Source: an uncultured Flammeovirgaceae bacterium (GTDB taxonomy: Bacteria; Bacteroidota; Bacteroidia; Cytophagales; Cyclobacteriaceae). Taken from it: 64,000 nt of DNA. The position numbers and the translations under genes are program-made. This document shows positions 15,124-23,128 of this stretch, one piece after another. Each line of letters starts with the position of its first letter. Within the stretch, counting starts at the first letter, position 1. The DNA is taken from positions 186,001 to 250,000 of the forward strand of contig CAKZYA010000059.1 in NCBI GenBank assembly GCA_937883755.1, read 5' to 3'. The notes under the pieces are model-generated. The model did no database searches and was not told the DNA's origin. It was given only the letters and a program-made list of their open reading frames with translations.

Positions 15124-15861
15124 TTATTTTCCTGCGGTAATTAATCGGAATCTTTTAAAAGATTTAAGGGGTTTTATCAACTGTACCAATGAATGGTGAG
15201 ATTCTATGAGTAATACATTTTGATAGTCATCCAACATCAATGATAGAATAGGAACATCCATAACTTGATCCATAATACGGTATATAGCTAAATTGGTAAA
15301 GTGCAGTCTCAAATATCTAACCCATATTTTCTCATCTCGACGGGATAACGGATAACAGCGCTCGTCGATTAATAATAAGGTAGTAGGAATTGCTAAGCAT
15401 AAATCAGTAAATAAATCAGCAATTTGCTTAATCCGCCGATGGGTATCCGGCTGCCCATCGTCTATCAGAAAAATATGCTCAATACGCTCTTCGCCCTCAG
15501 GTACTACCAGTGCTGGGCAAGCGAGATCATAGGGTAATTTGCTACCTGACTTTTTAATATACTTCTTGTAGTGGGTATTAGCTATAATCAATAAGCTGGA
15601 AGACTGAGCTTCATGCTTCATTTCCTGGAAGCGGAAATTGGTACTACTATTTTGCGCTAGAGAAAAGTCATTGGCCAGATTGACAGATGGGAGGTGAGGG
15701 TCGCTGAAATAAGCATCGACAGGCGTAGGTGGTAATCCCATCAAGTCTTCTACAGAAGAGCTACACACTAACTGATGCTGACCAGTACCAAAATAAAAAG
15801 TGGTAAGTGCTTCTACGGTTCCTGTCCGGTCCCGGCACCATACTATTCTTTTCCTGCTCAT
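15124..15861 (-). CDS. Divergent universal-stress-like protein
   Basis: A 245-residue soluble protein with no signal peptide. The middle shows the nucleotide-fold pattern of UspA-like proteins (PYDLACPALVVPEGEERIEHIFLI split over about residues 112-135, and VPILSLMLDDYQNVLLIE near 205-225), but the usual GxxGxxxxG(S/T) ATP motif is not seen. It follows the nos/Crp-Fnr operon on the same strand, with its start 80 bp away. USP-like proteins often sit with Crp/Fnr genes in denitrifying Bacteroidota. The function is inferred from fold-like pattern and position only. Confidence 0.5.
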   Translation of the reverse strand: MSRKRIVWCRDRTGTVEALTTFYFGTGQHQLVCSSSVEDLMGLPPTPVDAYFSDPHLPSVNLANDFSLAQNSSTNFRFQEMKHEAQSSSLLIIANTHYKKYIKKSGSKLPYDLACPALVVPEGEERIEHIFLIDDGQPDTHRRIKQIADLFTDLCLAIPTTLLLIDERCYPLSRRDEKIWVRYLRLHFTNLAIYRIMDQVMDVPILSLMLDDYQNVLLIESHHSLVQLIKPLKSFKRFRLITAGK

Positions 15862-15941
15862 CGTCTAAAAAAATTGGCTCTCGTCAAAAGAGCGAGTTTA
15901 AGCATTCAAAAAAAATGATAAAAATCAGGTTACCCCTTTTG

Positions 15942-16655
15942 TTAGTAGAGGTTCGCTAGGCGAACTAAACCGGCAGGGTCTTCAATACGTATCTTTCGTC
16001 CCTGCGTAGAGATCAGTTGGTCGCTTTTAAATTCATGCAGTAGACGAATCAGTGTTTCGGTCGCTGTACCTATGATATTGGCCAGATCGTCTCGAGTAAG
16101 ATTAATTTCAATGCTACCATTATCGTGGGTATCCAGACCGTAGGTGTCTTTCAGCTTGAGCAATGTAATGGCCAGGCGTTCGCGCACTGAGCGTTGTGCC
16201 TGGTTGGTAATATTCTCAGTCATCAGTCCGAGTTCTTGACATACCTGCTTCATAATTTGCTGATTGAGTTGGGAGGATTCCTGTAGGGTCTGTAGAAATG
16301 TTGATTTAGGCAGAAAGCAAATCGTACATTCTTCCAATGTCTCGGCTGAAACTCCGTAGCTCTCTTCGGCCAGCAGGGCTTTGTAGCCTAACAGGCCACC
16401 GTTGTGAACGATACTGATGATCTGCTCTTTTCCCTCGTAACCCAACTTATAGACTTTTACTTTACCCTGATTAATGCAAAAAACCCCCAAAGGTCGAGTG
16501 CCTTCATGGAATAATATTTGCCCTTTCTTGTAAACGGTGCATGACTTCCCCTTAGAAATAGCCGTGAGTTGGTGGCTGCATAACGAACTGAACGATGAGG
16601 CCCCCAAGGAGCGACAAGTTTGACAAGCGATAGAAGGACGAAGCGGCTTTCTCAT
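15942..16655 (-). CDS. Crp/Fnr-family transcription regulator of the nos operon
   Basis: A 237-residue regulator. I place the start at the ATG at 16655, because the frame further upstream only overlaps nosY. The N-terminus has Cys at about 11, 14 and 26 (ACQTC, then SLCSHQ), in the position where FNR proteins hold a 4Fe-4S cluster. The cyclic-nucleotide-binding-like domain (FHEGTRPLGVFCINQGKVKVY) and Crp-type helix-turn-helix (LTRDDLANIIGTATETLIRLL, split) follow. It starts 13 bp after nosY, as the last gene of the nos operon, and probably senses low oxygen or NO. A TTGAC-N4-GTCAT site lies before the operon. Confidence 0.9.
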   Translation of the reverse strand: MRKPLRPSIACQTCRSLGASSFSSLCSHQLTAISKGKSCTVYKKGQILFHEGTRPLGVFCINQGKVKVYKLGYEGKEQIISIVHNGGLLGYKALLAEESYGVSAETLEECTICFLPKSTFLQTLQESSQLNQQIMKQVCQELGLMTENITNQAQRSVRERLAITLLKLKDTYGLDTHDNGSIEINLTRDDLANIIGTATETLIRLLHEFKSDQLISTQGRKIRIEDPAGLVRLANLY

Positions 16656-16668
16656 AACGTAATCACTT

Positions 16669-17436
16669 TCACATATCTTTTTGTAAAAACCGGCGGTGCA
16701 CCAGATAATAAGGAATAGCAATCCAGAGCAATAGCGCTGCCAGTGAGACGATAACCCCTCGGAAGCTGCCAAAAAAATCACGAAATAAGGCTCCTGATAA
16801 TCCTAAAAGTGCTGAAGCTTCGGTTTTCATAATGATCGTAATGCGAGCGATGTCTATGGGGTTGAAGAACGATAGCGTGAGTACGCCTGGCTCAATCGGG
16901 TACTCGCTCAAGTGGTACATAAAGAACAGTAGTAATCCATCGTATACGAAGGCAAAGAACGCCCACAGCAACAGTGCTAGGCCCATACCACGAGCTTTGT
17001 CGGATACAACTGTGCTAATAAATAATGCGATAGCTACAAAAACGAAGATGAGTAGCCCACCACTAAGTACAAGCAACAGGCTCTCAGTAGTAGAATAGAA
17101 TAGTAGCAACGGTAAGCCGATACTTAGCAGGAATCCAGCCACGAGGGCTCCGCATAATCCTAGATAAAAGCCCCCGAGGACCGTAGTGCGGGCGATGGGT
17201 TGCGCCAGCAGCAACACGATAAAATCCTGGGAGTTGTAAAAGTAGACCACAGCAAATACTAAGGCAATGAGCGGCAAAGCAAATAGCGTTACTTGCATAA
17301 TAATTAACAAAGCCTTTTCTGGCTGACTCTCCAGCATGAAGATACCCCAACCTACCGTGGCCAGCAGCAGTACGTACCCCTGAATGAGCCGGTTCCGGAG
17401 TAGGTCACTAATGATGTATTGGCTTACTTTCTGCAT
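16669..17436 (-). CDS. nosY: ABC transporter permease NosY
   Basis: An integral membrane protein of 255 residues with six hydrophobic segments and an ABC-2-type pattern (VVYFYNSQDFIVLLLAQPIART, split near residues 65-88). It is the membrane partner of NosF; the NosDFY complex is needed for loading the copper-sulfur centre of N2O reductase. Its start overlaps the end of nosF by 29 bp, and the Crp/Fnr gene follows after 13 bp. Confidence 0.88.
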   Translation of the reverse strand: MQKVSQYIISDLLRNRLIQGYVLLLATVGWGIFMLESQPEKALLIIMQVTLFALPLIALVFAVVYFYNSQDFIVLLLAQPIARTTVLGGFYLGLCGALVAGFLLSIGLPLLLFYSTTESLLLVLSGGLLIFVFVAIALFISTVVSDKARGMGLALLLWAFFAFVYDGLLLFFMYHLSEYPIEPGVLTLSFFNPIDIARITIIMKTEASALLGLSGALFRDFFGSFRGVIVSLAALLLWIAIPYYLVHRRFLQKDM

Positions 17437-18151
17437 CGGGTTGTTTTTGGGTTAAGAGCCGGACGATGATTTTATTAAGCTGGGTTTCGGAAGTCTGTTT
17501 CCGCAGGGTCTCCATCGATTCAAAAAACTGCACTTGGCCCTCCATTAAATAAACTATCTGGGTGGCAATGTCGTCCAGATCGTTAAGAATGTGGGAAGTA
17601 ACCAGCACTAGCTTTCCGGTCTGCACACTACGGTTGATCTTACTCTTCAGGCACTCATTGGATGGCGGATCCAGGGCGGCGGTAGGTTCATCCAGAATGA
17701 TGATGGGTGGATCAAATAAAAAGGCCAAAGCAGCACTTACCTGCTGCCGCATCCCCCCCGATAGCGAACCCAATGATTTGTGACGTATTTGCTCAATGCC
17801 AAATTCTTCGTACAGCTCACTATCGTAATTACTTACATCCGCTCGCAACTGCTTGATCATAGTGAATAAATCTGCTACCCGCAGATGCTCAGGAAAGCGG
17901 CTTAACTGGGGCATATAGCCAATGTCGCTGCGGTACTGATAGCCCGTTTGAGTGTTGTTCCCATTCACGGTAATAGCCCCCTCATCGGGTAGTACTAATC
18001 CCAAAATTGACTTAATGAGGGTGGTTTTGCCCGAACCGTTCGGCCCAATCATCGCTACGCATTGTCCGGTACTAAATTCCAGCGATACCGAGCGGAGTAC
18101 TTGTTGCTGACCGTAGTTTTTACTTAGGTTTTCAATTTTGATCATAAGCAT
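17408..18151 (-). CDS. nosF: ABC transporter ATP-binding protein NosF
   Basis: An ATPase of 247 residues with Walker A GPNGSGKTT, signature LSGGMRQQVSAALAFL, Walker B PIIILDEPTAALD and a His switch in VTSHILND. With NosD and NosY it drives maturation of the CuZ site of NosZ. The start lies inside the 3' end of nosD (20-bp overlap); a second Met (MIKIEN) two codons later is equally possible. Confidence 0.93.
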   Translation of the reverse strand: MLMIKIENLSKNYGQQQVLRSVSLEFSTGQCVAMIGPNGSGKTTLIKSILGLVLPDEGAITVNGNNTQTGYQYRSDIGYMPQLSRFPEHLRVADLFTMIKQLRADVSNYDSELYEEFGIEQIRHKSLGSLSGGMRQQVSAALAFLFDPPIIILDEPTAALDPPSNECLKSKINRSVQTGKLVLVTSHILNDLDDIATQIVYLMEGQVQFFESMETLRKQTSETQLNKIIVRLLTQKQPDAESKPIHH

Positions 18152-19385
18152 AGGGCTGCATCTGAGGGTACTGATCGGTTAAGGTTGCCGGGATGATTGT
18201 GGGGAAAATCCGCTCGCTAAACTCCAATAGACTCACAAAGAAGCTATGCAGCATCAGCGTCGCCGCCGGAATCTGGTCGGTAATGCGAGCAAACAGGTTC
18301 ACTGGGCGGTAGGGCTCATCTCCGGAACCGTCCCGGTTGAGGTCGTAGCCGACGTAGCCGCTCCAGTAGTTGCGCTCATAGCGGTTATTATTGTTTTGGG
18401 AGTTGGTGACTACCTCAAAGGTATTAGCCAGGAAATTATTGGCGAGCACTTCATTGTCCAGGCTGTTGCCCTTCATGTCTAGGGCGGTACCGTTTAACGA
18501 GAATTGATTTCTCTCAATGATAATTCGGTTGGCGCCTTCGGCCAGAATGCCGATAGTATTTCGCACAAAGTAGTTGCCACTGATCTCTCCATCGCTGATT
18601 TCTTTCAGTAGTAAACCGTAGGAAGCTCCTCCCCAGTTATGGGAAAAGTGGTTATGCTGCATGCGTATTTCCCGGGAGAACATCACTGCCACTCCGGCTC
18701 CGTTTTCTCGGAATTCATTTGCTGAATACGCATCGTTGTTGGAAAACATAAAGTGCAAACCGTAGCGCAGGTTTCGGTAACTTTGATTATGGTGAATCTG
18801 GCTGTTATTCACAAACTCTAAATAAATACCATCGCGATGACCACTTAGCGTATTATGGGTAATCTCCAGATAATCGCCCTTCCAAACGTGAATCGCATTA
18901 CCTGCCGAGGCTTCATCGTCGGCCTGATCTACAATATAATTATTCACTACCTGATAGTGGGTAGCGTATTCCAGATATACTCCAAAAAAACAGTTAAGAA
19001 TCTCATTGTTCCGGATACTACCGTGGTGGCTCTGACGTACCTTGATGGCGGCTAGTTCCTTTAAAAAGCTAACCCCCACATTTTGCAGCGTAAACCCTTC
19101 AATCACCACAGAATCGGCCATCACTACGAATAACTCGACCGCCTGATGTTCGGCATCAATCCGGGGATTTCCTTCACCAATCAGGTACAGCGGTTTATCA
19201 ATGACGATAGAATGCTGCGAGTAGTGTCCAGGCCGTACCAGAACGGTATCATGAAGATTAGCTTCCCGGATTGCTTCCTGAATGATTTGGAATGACTCGT
19301 TTATTCCTACCACTAATGTTCGGGCATTAGCCGAAGGGATTAGCCTGGCGTTTAGCATAATTATCAGCACGATGCAGATTCTCAT
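18132..19385 (-). CDS. nosD: Periplasmic copper-binding protein NosD
   Basis: A 417-residue periplasmic protein with a short signal peptide (MRICIVLIIMLNARL, then SANA). The body is a right-handed beta-helix of about 22-residue repeats (NNEILNCFFGVYLEYAT, HNTLSGHRDGIYLEFVN, NNDAYSANEFRENGAGV), the NosD/CASH pattern. The YWSGYVGYDLNRDGSGDEPY stretch near residue 345 is diagnostic of NosD. It sits one base behind nosL and overlaps nosF. Confidence 0.93.
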   Translation of the reverse strand: MRICIVLIIMLNARLIPSANARTLVVGINESFQIIQEAIREANLHDTVLVRPGHYSQHSIVIDKPLYLIGEGNPRIDAEHQAVELFVVMADSVVIEGFTLQNVGVSFLKELAAIKVRQSHHGSIRNNEILNCFFGVYLEYATHYQVVNNYIVDQADDEASAGNAIHVWKGDYLEITHNTLSGHRDGIYLEFVNNSQIHHNQSYRNLRYGLHFMFSNNDAYSANEFRENGAGVAVMFSREIRMQHNHFSHNWGGASYGLLLKEISDGEISGNYFVRNTIGILAEGANRIIIERNQFSLNGTALDMKGNSLDNEVLANNFLANTFEVVTNSQNNNNRYERNYWSGYVGYDLNRDGSGDEPYRPVNLFARITDQIPAATLMLHSFFVSLLEFSERIFPTIIPATLTDQYPQMQPYAYDQN

Positions 19386-19386
19386 A

Positions 19387-19821
19387 TCACTTCTGATTCT
19401 TCAACAACTGACGTACTTCGTTCCAGGAAAGTAGCTGGGTATCTGATGGCAAGTCTTGCGTAGTAGGACGGTAGAATGCTGCTAAGTTGGCTCCCATTGG
19501 GCTACGAAACTCCGGTGAAATAACAAACACCAGCGAATTCATTGGATATAACTGTTTCGGATTGTTATGAGCTACTGCTAGTAGCATTTGATACCGGGTA
19601 GATTCTTCAGCCAATTGATTCACGACACATTCAGCAGCATCGTACTTATAGATTCTCCCTTTGTCGGTAATCAGCTCCGCACCAAACTTGGGGTCAGCAA
19701 TCGTCATCTTACAGTAGTGGCACTGGTCTTTCCCAAAGGCAATGGGTTCTGGTTCAGTCTGACAACTGGCAAGTAGCACCACGACAATCCCTATCATCCA
19801 CTTCTTGAGCAAATCAAACAT
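19387..19821 (-). CDS. nosL: Copper chaperone lipoprotein NosL
   Basis: A 144-residue lipoprotein. The signal ends in a lipobox (VVVLLASCQTEP), and the protein then shows the NosL copper site motif CHYCKMTIADPKFGAELI (about residues 36-53). The later YPMNSLVFVISPEFRSPMGAN is also typical of the family. NosL delivers Cu(I) for NosZ assembly. It overlaps the upstream membrane protein by 8 bp and precedes nosD by one base. Confidence 0.93.
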   Translation of the reverse strand: MFDLLKKWMIGIVVVLLASCQTEPEPIAFGKDQCHYCKMTIADPKFGAELITDKGRIYKYDAAECVVNQLAEESTRYQMLLAVAHNNPKQLYPMNSLVFVISPEFRSPMGANLAAFYRPTTQDLPSDTQLLSWNEVRQLLKNQK

Positions 19822-20440
19822 GCACTTTCTCTTTACGGATACTTACCCAGGTGGCCAGTGCTGCTAGTAAAATAGATAGTGTCATGAAGATCGTACCCAT
19901 ACGGGGATAAGACTTCACGTAAAAGTTAAGCAAGTCTTTCTCGCCTATTAGCGGGGGCATATAGATCATGCCGGGTACCTTAATCGGCGCGTTTGGGTCC
20001 AGATTATGACCGTAGTCGTACATCCAAAGATAAAAATCGTAGACCCCCAAAATGGCAAGCACCACCATGATAACCAACCAAGTGGCGTAACCCCAGGTTT
20101 TGTTCAGCAGCACCGTTCCTACTCCCAAAGCCATCATACCGTAGACGACGTAGGGAAAGTACACTAGTTCAGGAATAAAATCCGGCTCGATGTACTGCAT
20201 TCCGATATAGTGGTTCAGAATATTAATGTTCTGAATGATACTATCAGTGCCATCATCTCCTGAAAAGCGGTCGATCCAAATATTGAGGCGTAAGCCACCA
20301 GGAAACTGAGCGGCTTCTAGCGTGATCTGCCATAAAGGGAATAAAAATAACCCCCCTAGCAGTATCACCCCCAGTAACATAAGCCACCGAGCGGCACCCC
20401 GTTGAGTAGTAATCCGCTGTGACTGGTTTAGTAAGTTCAT
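19814..20440 (-). CDS. Membrane protein of the nos operon, unknown function
   Basis: About 208 residues from the ATG at 20440, preferred because an upstream ATG at 20503 gives an extra hydrophobic leader that starts inside the nosZ spacer. There are four membrane segments (LMLLGVILLGGLFLFPLW, VVYGMMALGVGTVLL, WLVIMVVLAILGVYDFYLW, IFMTLSILLAALATW) and a periplasmic stretch with RLNIWIDRF and PIKVPGMIYMPPLIGEK. Proteins of this type lie between nosZ and nosL in other Bacteroidota nos clusters, so a role in NosZ maturation or electron supply is likely but unproven. Confidence 0.72.
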   Translation of the reverse strand: MNLLNQSQRITTQRGAARWLMLLGVILLGGLFLFPLWQITLEAAQFPGGLRLNIWIDRFSGDDGTDSIIQNINILNHYIGMQYIEPDFIPELVYFPYVVYGMMALGVGTVLLNKTWGYATWLVIMVVLAILGVYDFYLWMYDYGHNLDPNAPIKVPGMIYMPPLIGEKDLLNFYVKSYPRMGTIFMTLSILLAALATWVSIRKEKVHV

Positions 20441-20516
20441 AAATTGGGTGTAGAAAATGATGAAGAAACCCTTCTTACTTAGATAAAGAAAGGTTTCTCT
20501 CAAGAATTAGACGCTA

Positions 20517-22541
20517 TTAATCATCAACCCGCTGGGCAAGTTGCTGTTCAGCTTGCTCTCGCATATTGGCGGCCGTGGTATTTTCATTGTTGAGTCCCCA
20601 CTTCAGCGGCACATCCGAATTAGCTGGGGATACCCGTACGTAGCCCGACATCTCTTGGTGTAGCGCCGAGCAGAAATCAGTGCAGTAGAAAGCAAATACT
20701 CCGGGTTTGAAGGGCTTCCACTTTAGGGTGCGAGTCTGTCCGGGCATGACCAACAGCTCCGCATTAGTCGCCCCTTGTACCGCAAAACCGTGCGGTACAT
20801 CCCAGTCCTGCTCCAGGTTCGTTATGTGGAAATACACTTCATCGTCCATCTTGATGCCTTCAATGTTATCGGGAGCCAGGTGACTACGAATAGCCGTCAT
20901 ATATACGTGTACCTCTTTACCTTCCCGCTCTACGCGGGCTTGTCCTTCCCCTTTCGCCGCTCGGGGGTGCCCATTATCTTCAATCCGGTAGAACTTCTTT
21001 ACGTTAGGCACAATTTTCCCCGCCGAAATAGCCTGAGCGTAGTGTGGCTCGCCTTTGGTAGGGAAATCTAATACTAGTTTCATCTTTTCGCCGCTAATAT
21101 CAAACAACTGAGCACTGTGTGCTAATTCCGGCCCGGTAGGCAGGTAACGGTCTTTGGTGATTTTGTTCATGGCTACTAGGTACTTTCCTTCCGGCTTGCG
21201 CGTTTCCCCTCCCGGAATCACCAGGTGACCGGGTGAATAAAAAGTAGATTGACGATCTAGCACTTCCAGACTTTCTACGTCCCACTTTACTACTTCCGAG
21301 GAGATAAAGAACGTCGTATAAGCGTTGCCTTTTCCGTCGAACTCAGTGTGCAGTGGACCTAACCCAGGCTTCTGTAAAATACCGTGCAAACCTGACTCAT
21401 AGTTGATGATCGGAATGCCATTGATGTCTCCAGCGAAGTCTTCGCTCTCAATAGCCGCCATCAGCTTGTCAAACGAGTAAATAGACATGTCGGCGGATAG
21501 CTTACCGTTACCCACAATGAACTCTCCGGTAGGATCTACGTCGCAGCCGTGAGGTGACTTAGGCACCGGAATGAAGTATACCATACCGGGACAATCCTGC
21601 GGGTTCAGAATCGTGGTTTCGGTTACTTCAGTAGAATTGACGATGCTGGTGCTCTCGTCCATCAGGTTATGATAAAAGGAAGTTTCCCGTGTTTGGCCTT
21701 TTCCCTGCTCTAGGTATTCTTCCGCTTTTTTCCAGTTCACAATGGCCAGCAGGTCTTTATCCTTCTGAGAAGCATTCACTTCCAGCAGCGTGTGTGCCTG
21801 CTCGGAGTTGTAGGTGGTCAGAAAGCTCCAGCCGTGGGATTTTCCTTTACCGTTTCGAGCTAAATCATAATTATAGCCGGGCATCTCGATTTGAAACGCT
21901 AGTTCCATATGCCCTTCTTCCGGGTCAACCGATACGTAGTTGATCAATCCCTTGAAGTTCTCCTGATAGGTATCAATGCCTACATCTTCTTGAGGAATAG
22001 GCACACTAAAACGAGTACCCGAAACCAGATATTCCGAGTTTTCGGTAATGAACGGAGCGCAGTGCAGTCCGGCTACATCCGGAATTTCCAGAATTTCTAC
22101 CGTTTCAAAGGTTGTGAGGTCTACTCGGGCAATACGGGGGGTGTTGTTTCCATTGACAAACAGCCAGCGTCCGTCAAACTCGCCATCGGTTTGCGAGAGT
22201 TCAATGTGGTGGGAATCGTCCCAAGGCACTTCGCCGTAGGAAGTGTTGAACATCGCTTTGGTTTCTTCGCTGTAGCCGTAGCCGTTCTCCGGATACTTAG
22301 AAAATACCGGAATTTCCTTGAGCAAACGGCCTGAAGGTAACCCGTAGGCCGTCACTTGTCCGCTAAACCCTCCCGACATAAAGGCGTAGAACTCGTCGTA
22401 CTCACCGGGCGGCACGTAGGCCTGTTGGGCGGCATCGCCCTCTACAATGGTCTGGGTCGTTCGTTGGGAGCAGTCGGTCAGAAAGACAGCTCCCAGTACA
22501 AGAAGGAAAAATAAGGTAAGGAAAATAGTGTTTGTTTTCAT
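20517..22541 (-). CDS. nosZ: Nitrous oxide reductase, clade II NosZ
   Basis: Reduces N2O to N2 in the periplasm. The 674 residues start with a Sec-type, possibly lipoprotein, leader (FLLVLGAVFLTDCSQ) with no twin Arg, the mark of clade II enzymes. The seven-bladed propeller holds the CuZ His ligands (DDSHHIELSQTDG, GLHCAPF, SPHGCDVDP, GPLHTEFDGKGNAYT, EPHYAQ). The C-terminal cupredoxin has the CuA motif FYCTDFCSALHQEMSGY (about residues 616-632) with two Cys, His and Met. All key residues are present. It lies 7 bp behind a cytochrome c gene, the probable electron donor. Confidence 0.97.
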   Translation of the reverse strand: MKTNTIFLTLFFLLVLGAVFLTDCSQRTTQTIVEGDAAQQAYVPPGEYDEFYAFMSGGFSGQVTAYGLPSGRLLKEIPVFSKYPENGYGYSEETKAMFNTSYGEVPWDDSHHIELSQTDGEFDGRWLFVNGNNTPRIARVDLTTFETVEILEIPDVAGLHCAPFITENSEYLVSGTRFSVPIPQEDVGIDTYQENFKGLINYVSVDPEEGHMELAFQIEMPGYNYDLARNGKGKSHGWSFLTTYNSEQAHTLLEVNASQKDKDLLAIVNWKKAEEYLEQGKGQTRETSFYHNLMDESTSIVNSTEVTETTILNPQDCPGMVYFIPVPKSPHGCDVDPTGEFIVGNGKLSADMSIYSFDKLMAAIESEDFAGDINGIPIINYESGLHGILQKPGLGPLHTEFDGKGNAYTTFFISSEVVKWDVESLEVLDRQSTFYSPGHLVIPGGETRKPEGKYLVAMNKITKDRYLPTGPELAHSAQLFDISGEKMKLVLDFPTKGEPHYAQAISAGKIVPNVKKFYRIEDNGHPRAAKGEGQARVEREGKEVHVYMTAIRSHLAPDNIEGIKMDDEVYFHITNLEQDWDVPHGFAVQGATNAELLVMPGQTRTLKWKPFKPGVFAFYCTDFCSALHQEMSGYVRVSPANSDVPLKWGLNNENTTAANMREQAEQQLAQRVDD

Positions 22542-22548
22542 GGTAGTA

Positions 22549-23046
22549 TTAGCTTTGGTTTGCTGCTTGATCTTTTTCGCCTACGGTCTCTACGTCGTTT
22601 TTACGCATGTATTCTAGCAAGGCGCGGGCATCGCCGATGGAGACGCCCTGGTTAGGCATTCGGGTTAAACATTCTTCTAATAATTTTTGGGCTTGTGGGT
22701 CTTCGGCCAGCATAACATCTACATTGGTGATCATATTCATGATCCACTCGGGGCGACGCTTATTAGTGACACCCGCCCAGCCGGGACCAACTACTCGCTG
22801 GTCGGTCAGCTTATGACAGGCCGAACACTTCATTTCGTAGATAGCTTTGCCCGTGGTAATCATACTTTCTTCTAGCGGATCGGTAAGATTCACTTCTTTC
22901 ACCTCTCCAACCCCTCTGGGGTCAGCTGGTGCCGCTTCGGCCTCTTCGGTGGTAGCAGACTGCTGCGTAGTAGTTTCTCCTCCGCCTCCGCAGGAAATAA
23001 GAAAGGCAAAGGATAATCCGCCTAGGGCGATAAGTAATTGTTTCAT
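22549..23046 (-). CDS. Lipoprotein cytochrome c of the nos operon
   Basis: A 165-residue mono-heme c-type cytochrome. The signal ends in a lipobox (FAFLISCGGGG), an acidic linker follows, then the heme motif CSACH in YEMKCSACHKL (about residues 79-85), with a likely Met ligand in CLTRMPNQGV near the C-terminus. It is the first gene of the nos operon and ends 7 bp before nosZ, so it probably passes electrons to NosZ. A Crp/Fnr-like site lies 51-64 bp upstream of its ATG. Confidence 0.9.
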   Translation of the reverse strand: MKQLLIALGGLSFAFLISCGGGGETTTQQSATTEEAEAAPADPRGVGEVKEVNLTDPLEESMITTGKAIYEMKCSACHKLTDQRVVGPGWAGVTNKRRPEWIMNMITNVDVMLAEDPQAQKLLEECLTRMPNQGVSIGDARALLEYMRKNDVETVGEKDQAANQS

Positions 23047-23096
23047 AAGGTTAGATTTTTACTGATGAATATTTGAAGGAGAAAATTGAACGAGCA

Positions 23097-23110
23097 ATGA
23101 CATAGGTCAA
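23097..23110. promoter_or_regulatory. Candidate Crp/Fnr (NNR/DNR-type) box of the nos operon
   Basis: On the minus strand the sequence reads TTGAC-CTAT-GTCAT, nine of ten positions of the TTGAY-N4-RTCAA consensus. It lies 51 bp upstream of the cytochrome c start codon, compatible with an activator position. The regulator encoded at 15942-16655 is the obvious candidate to bind it. Confidence 0.6.
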
Positions 23111-23128
23111 CGCTTGCCGTAAATTGGA

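Noticed and set aside
15874-15887. TTGGC-N4-GTCAA as a second Crp/Fnr box, before the USP-like gene
   Set aside because: Only 8 of 10 positions fit, it lies 13 bp from the start codon, and it overlaps a GCTCT/AGAGC hairpin that explains the symmetry.
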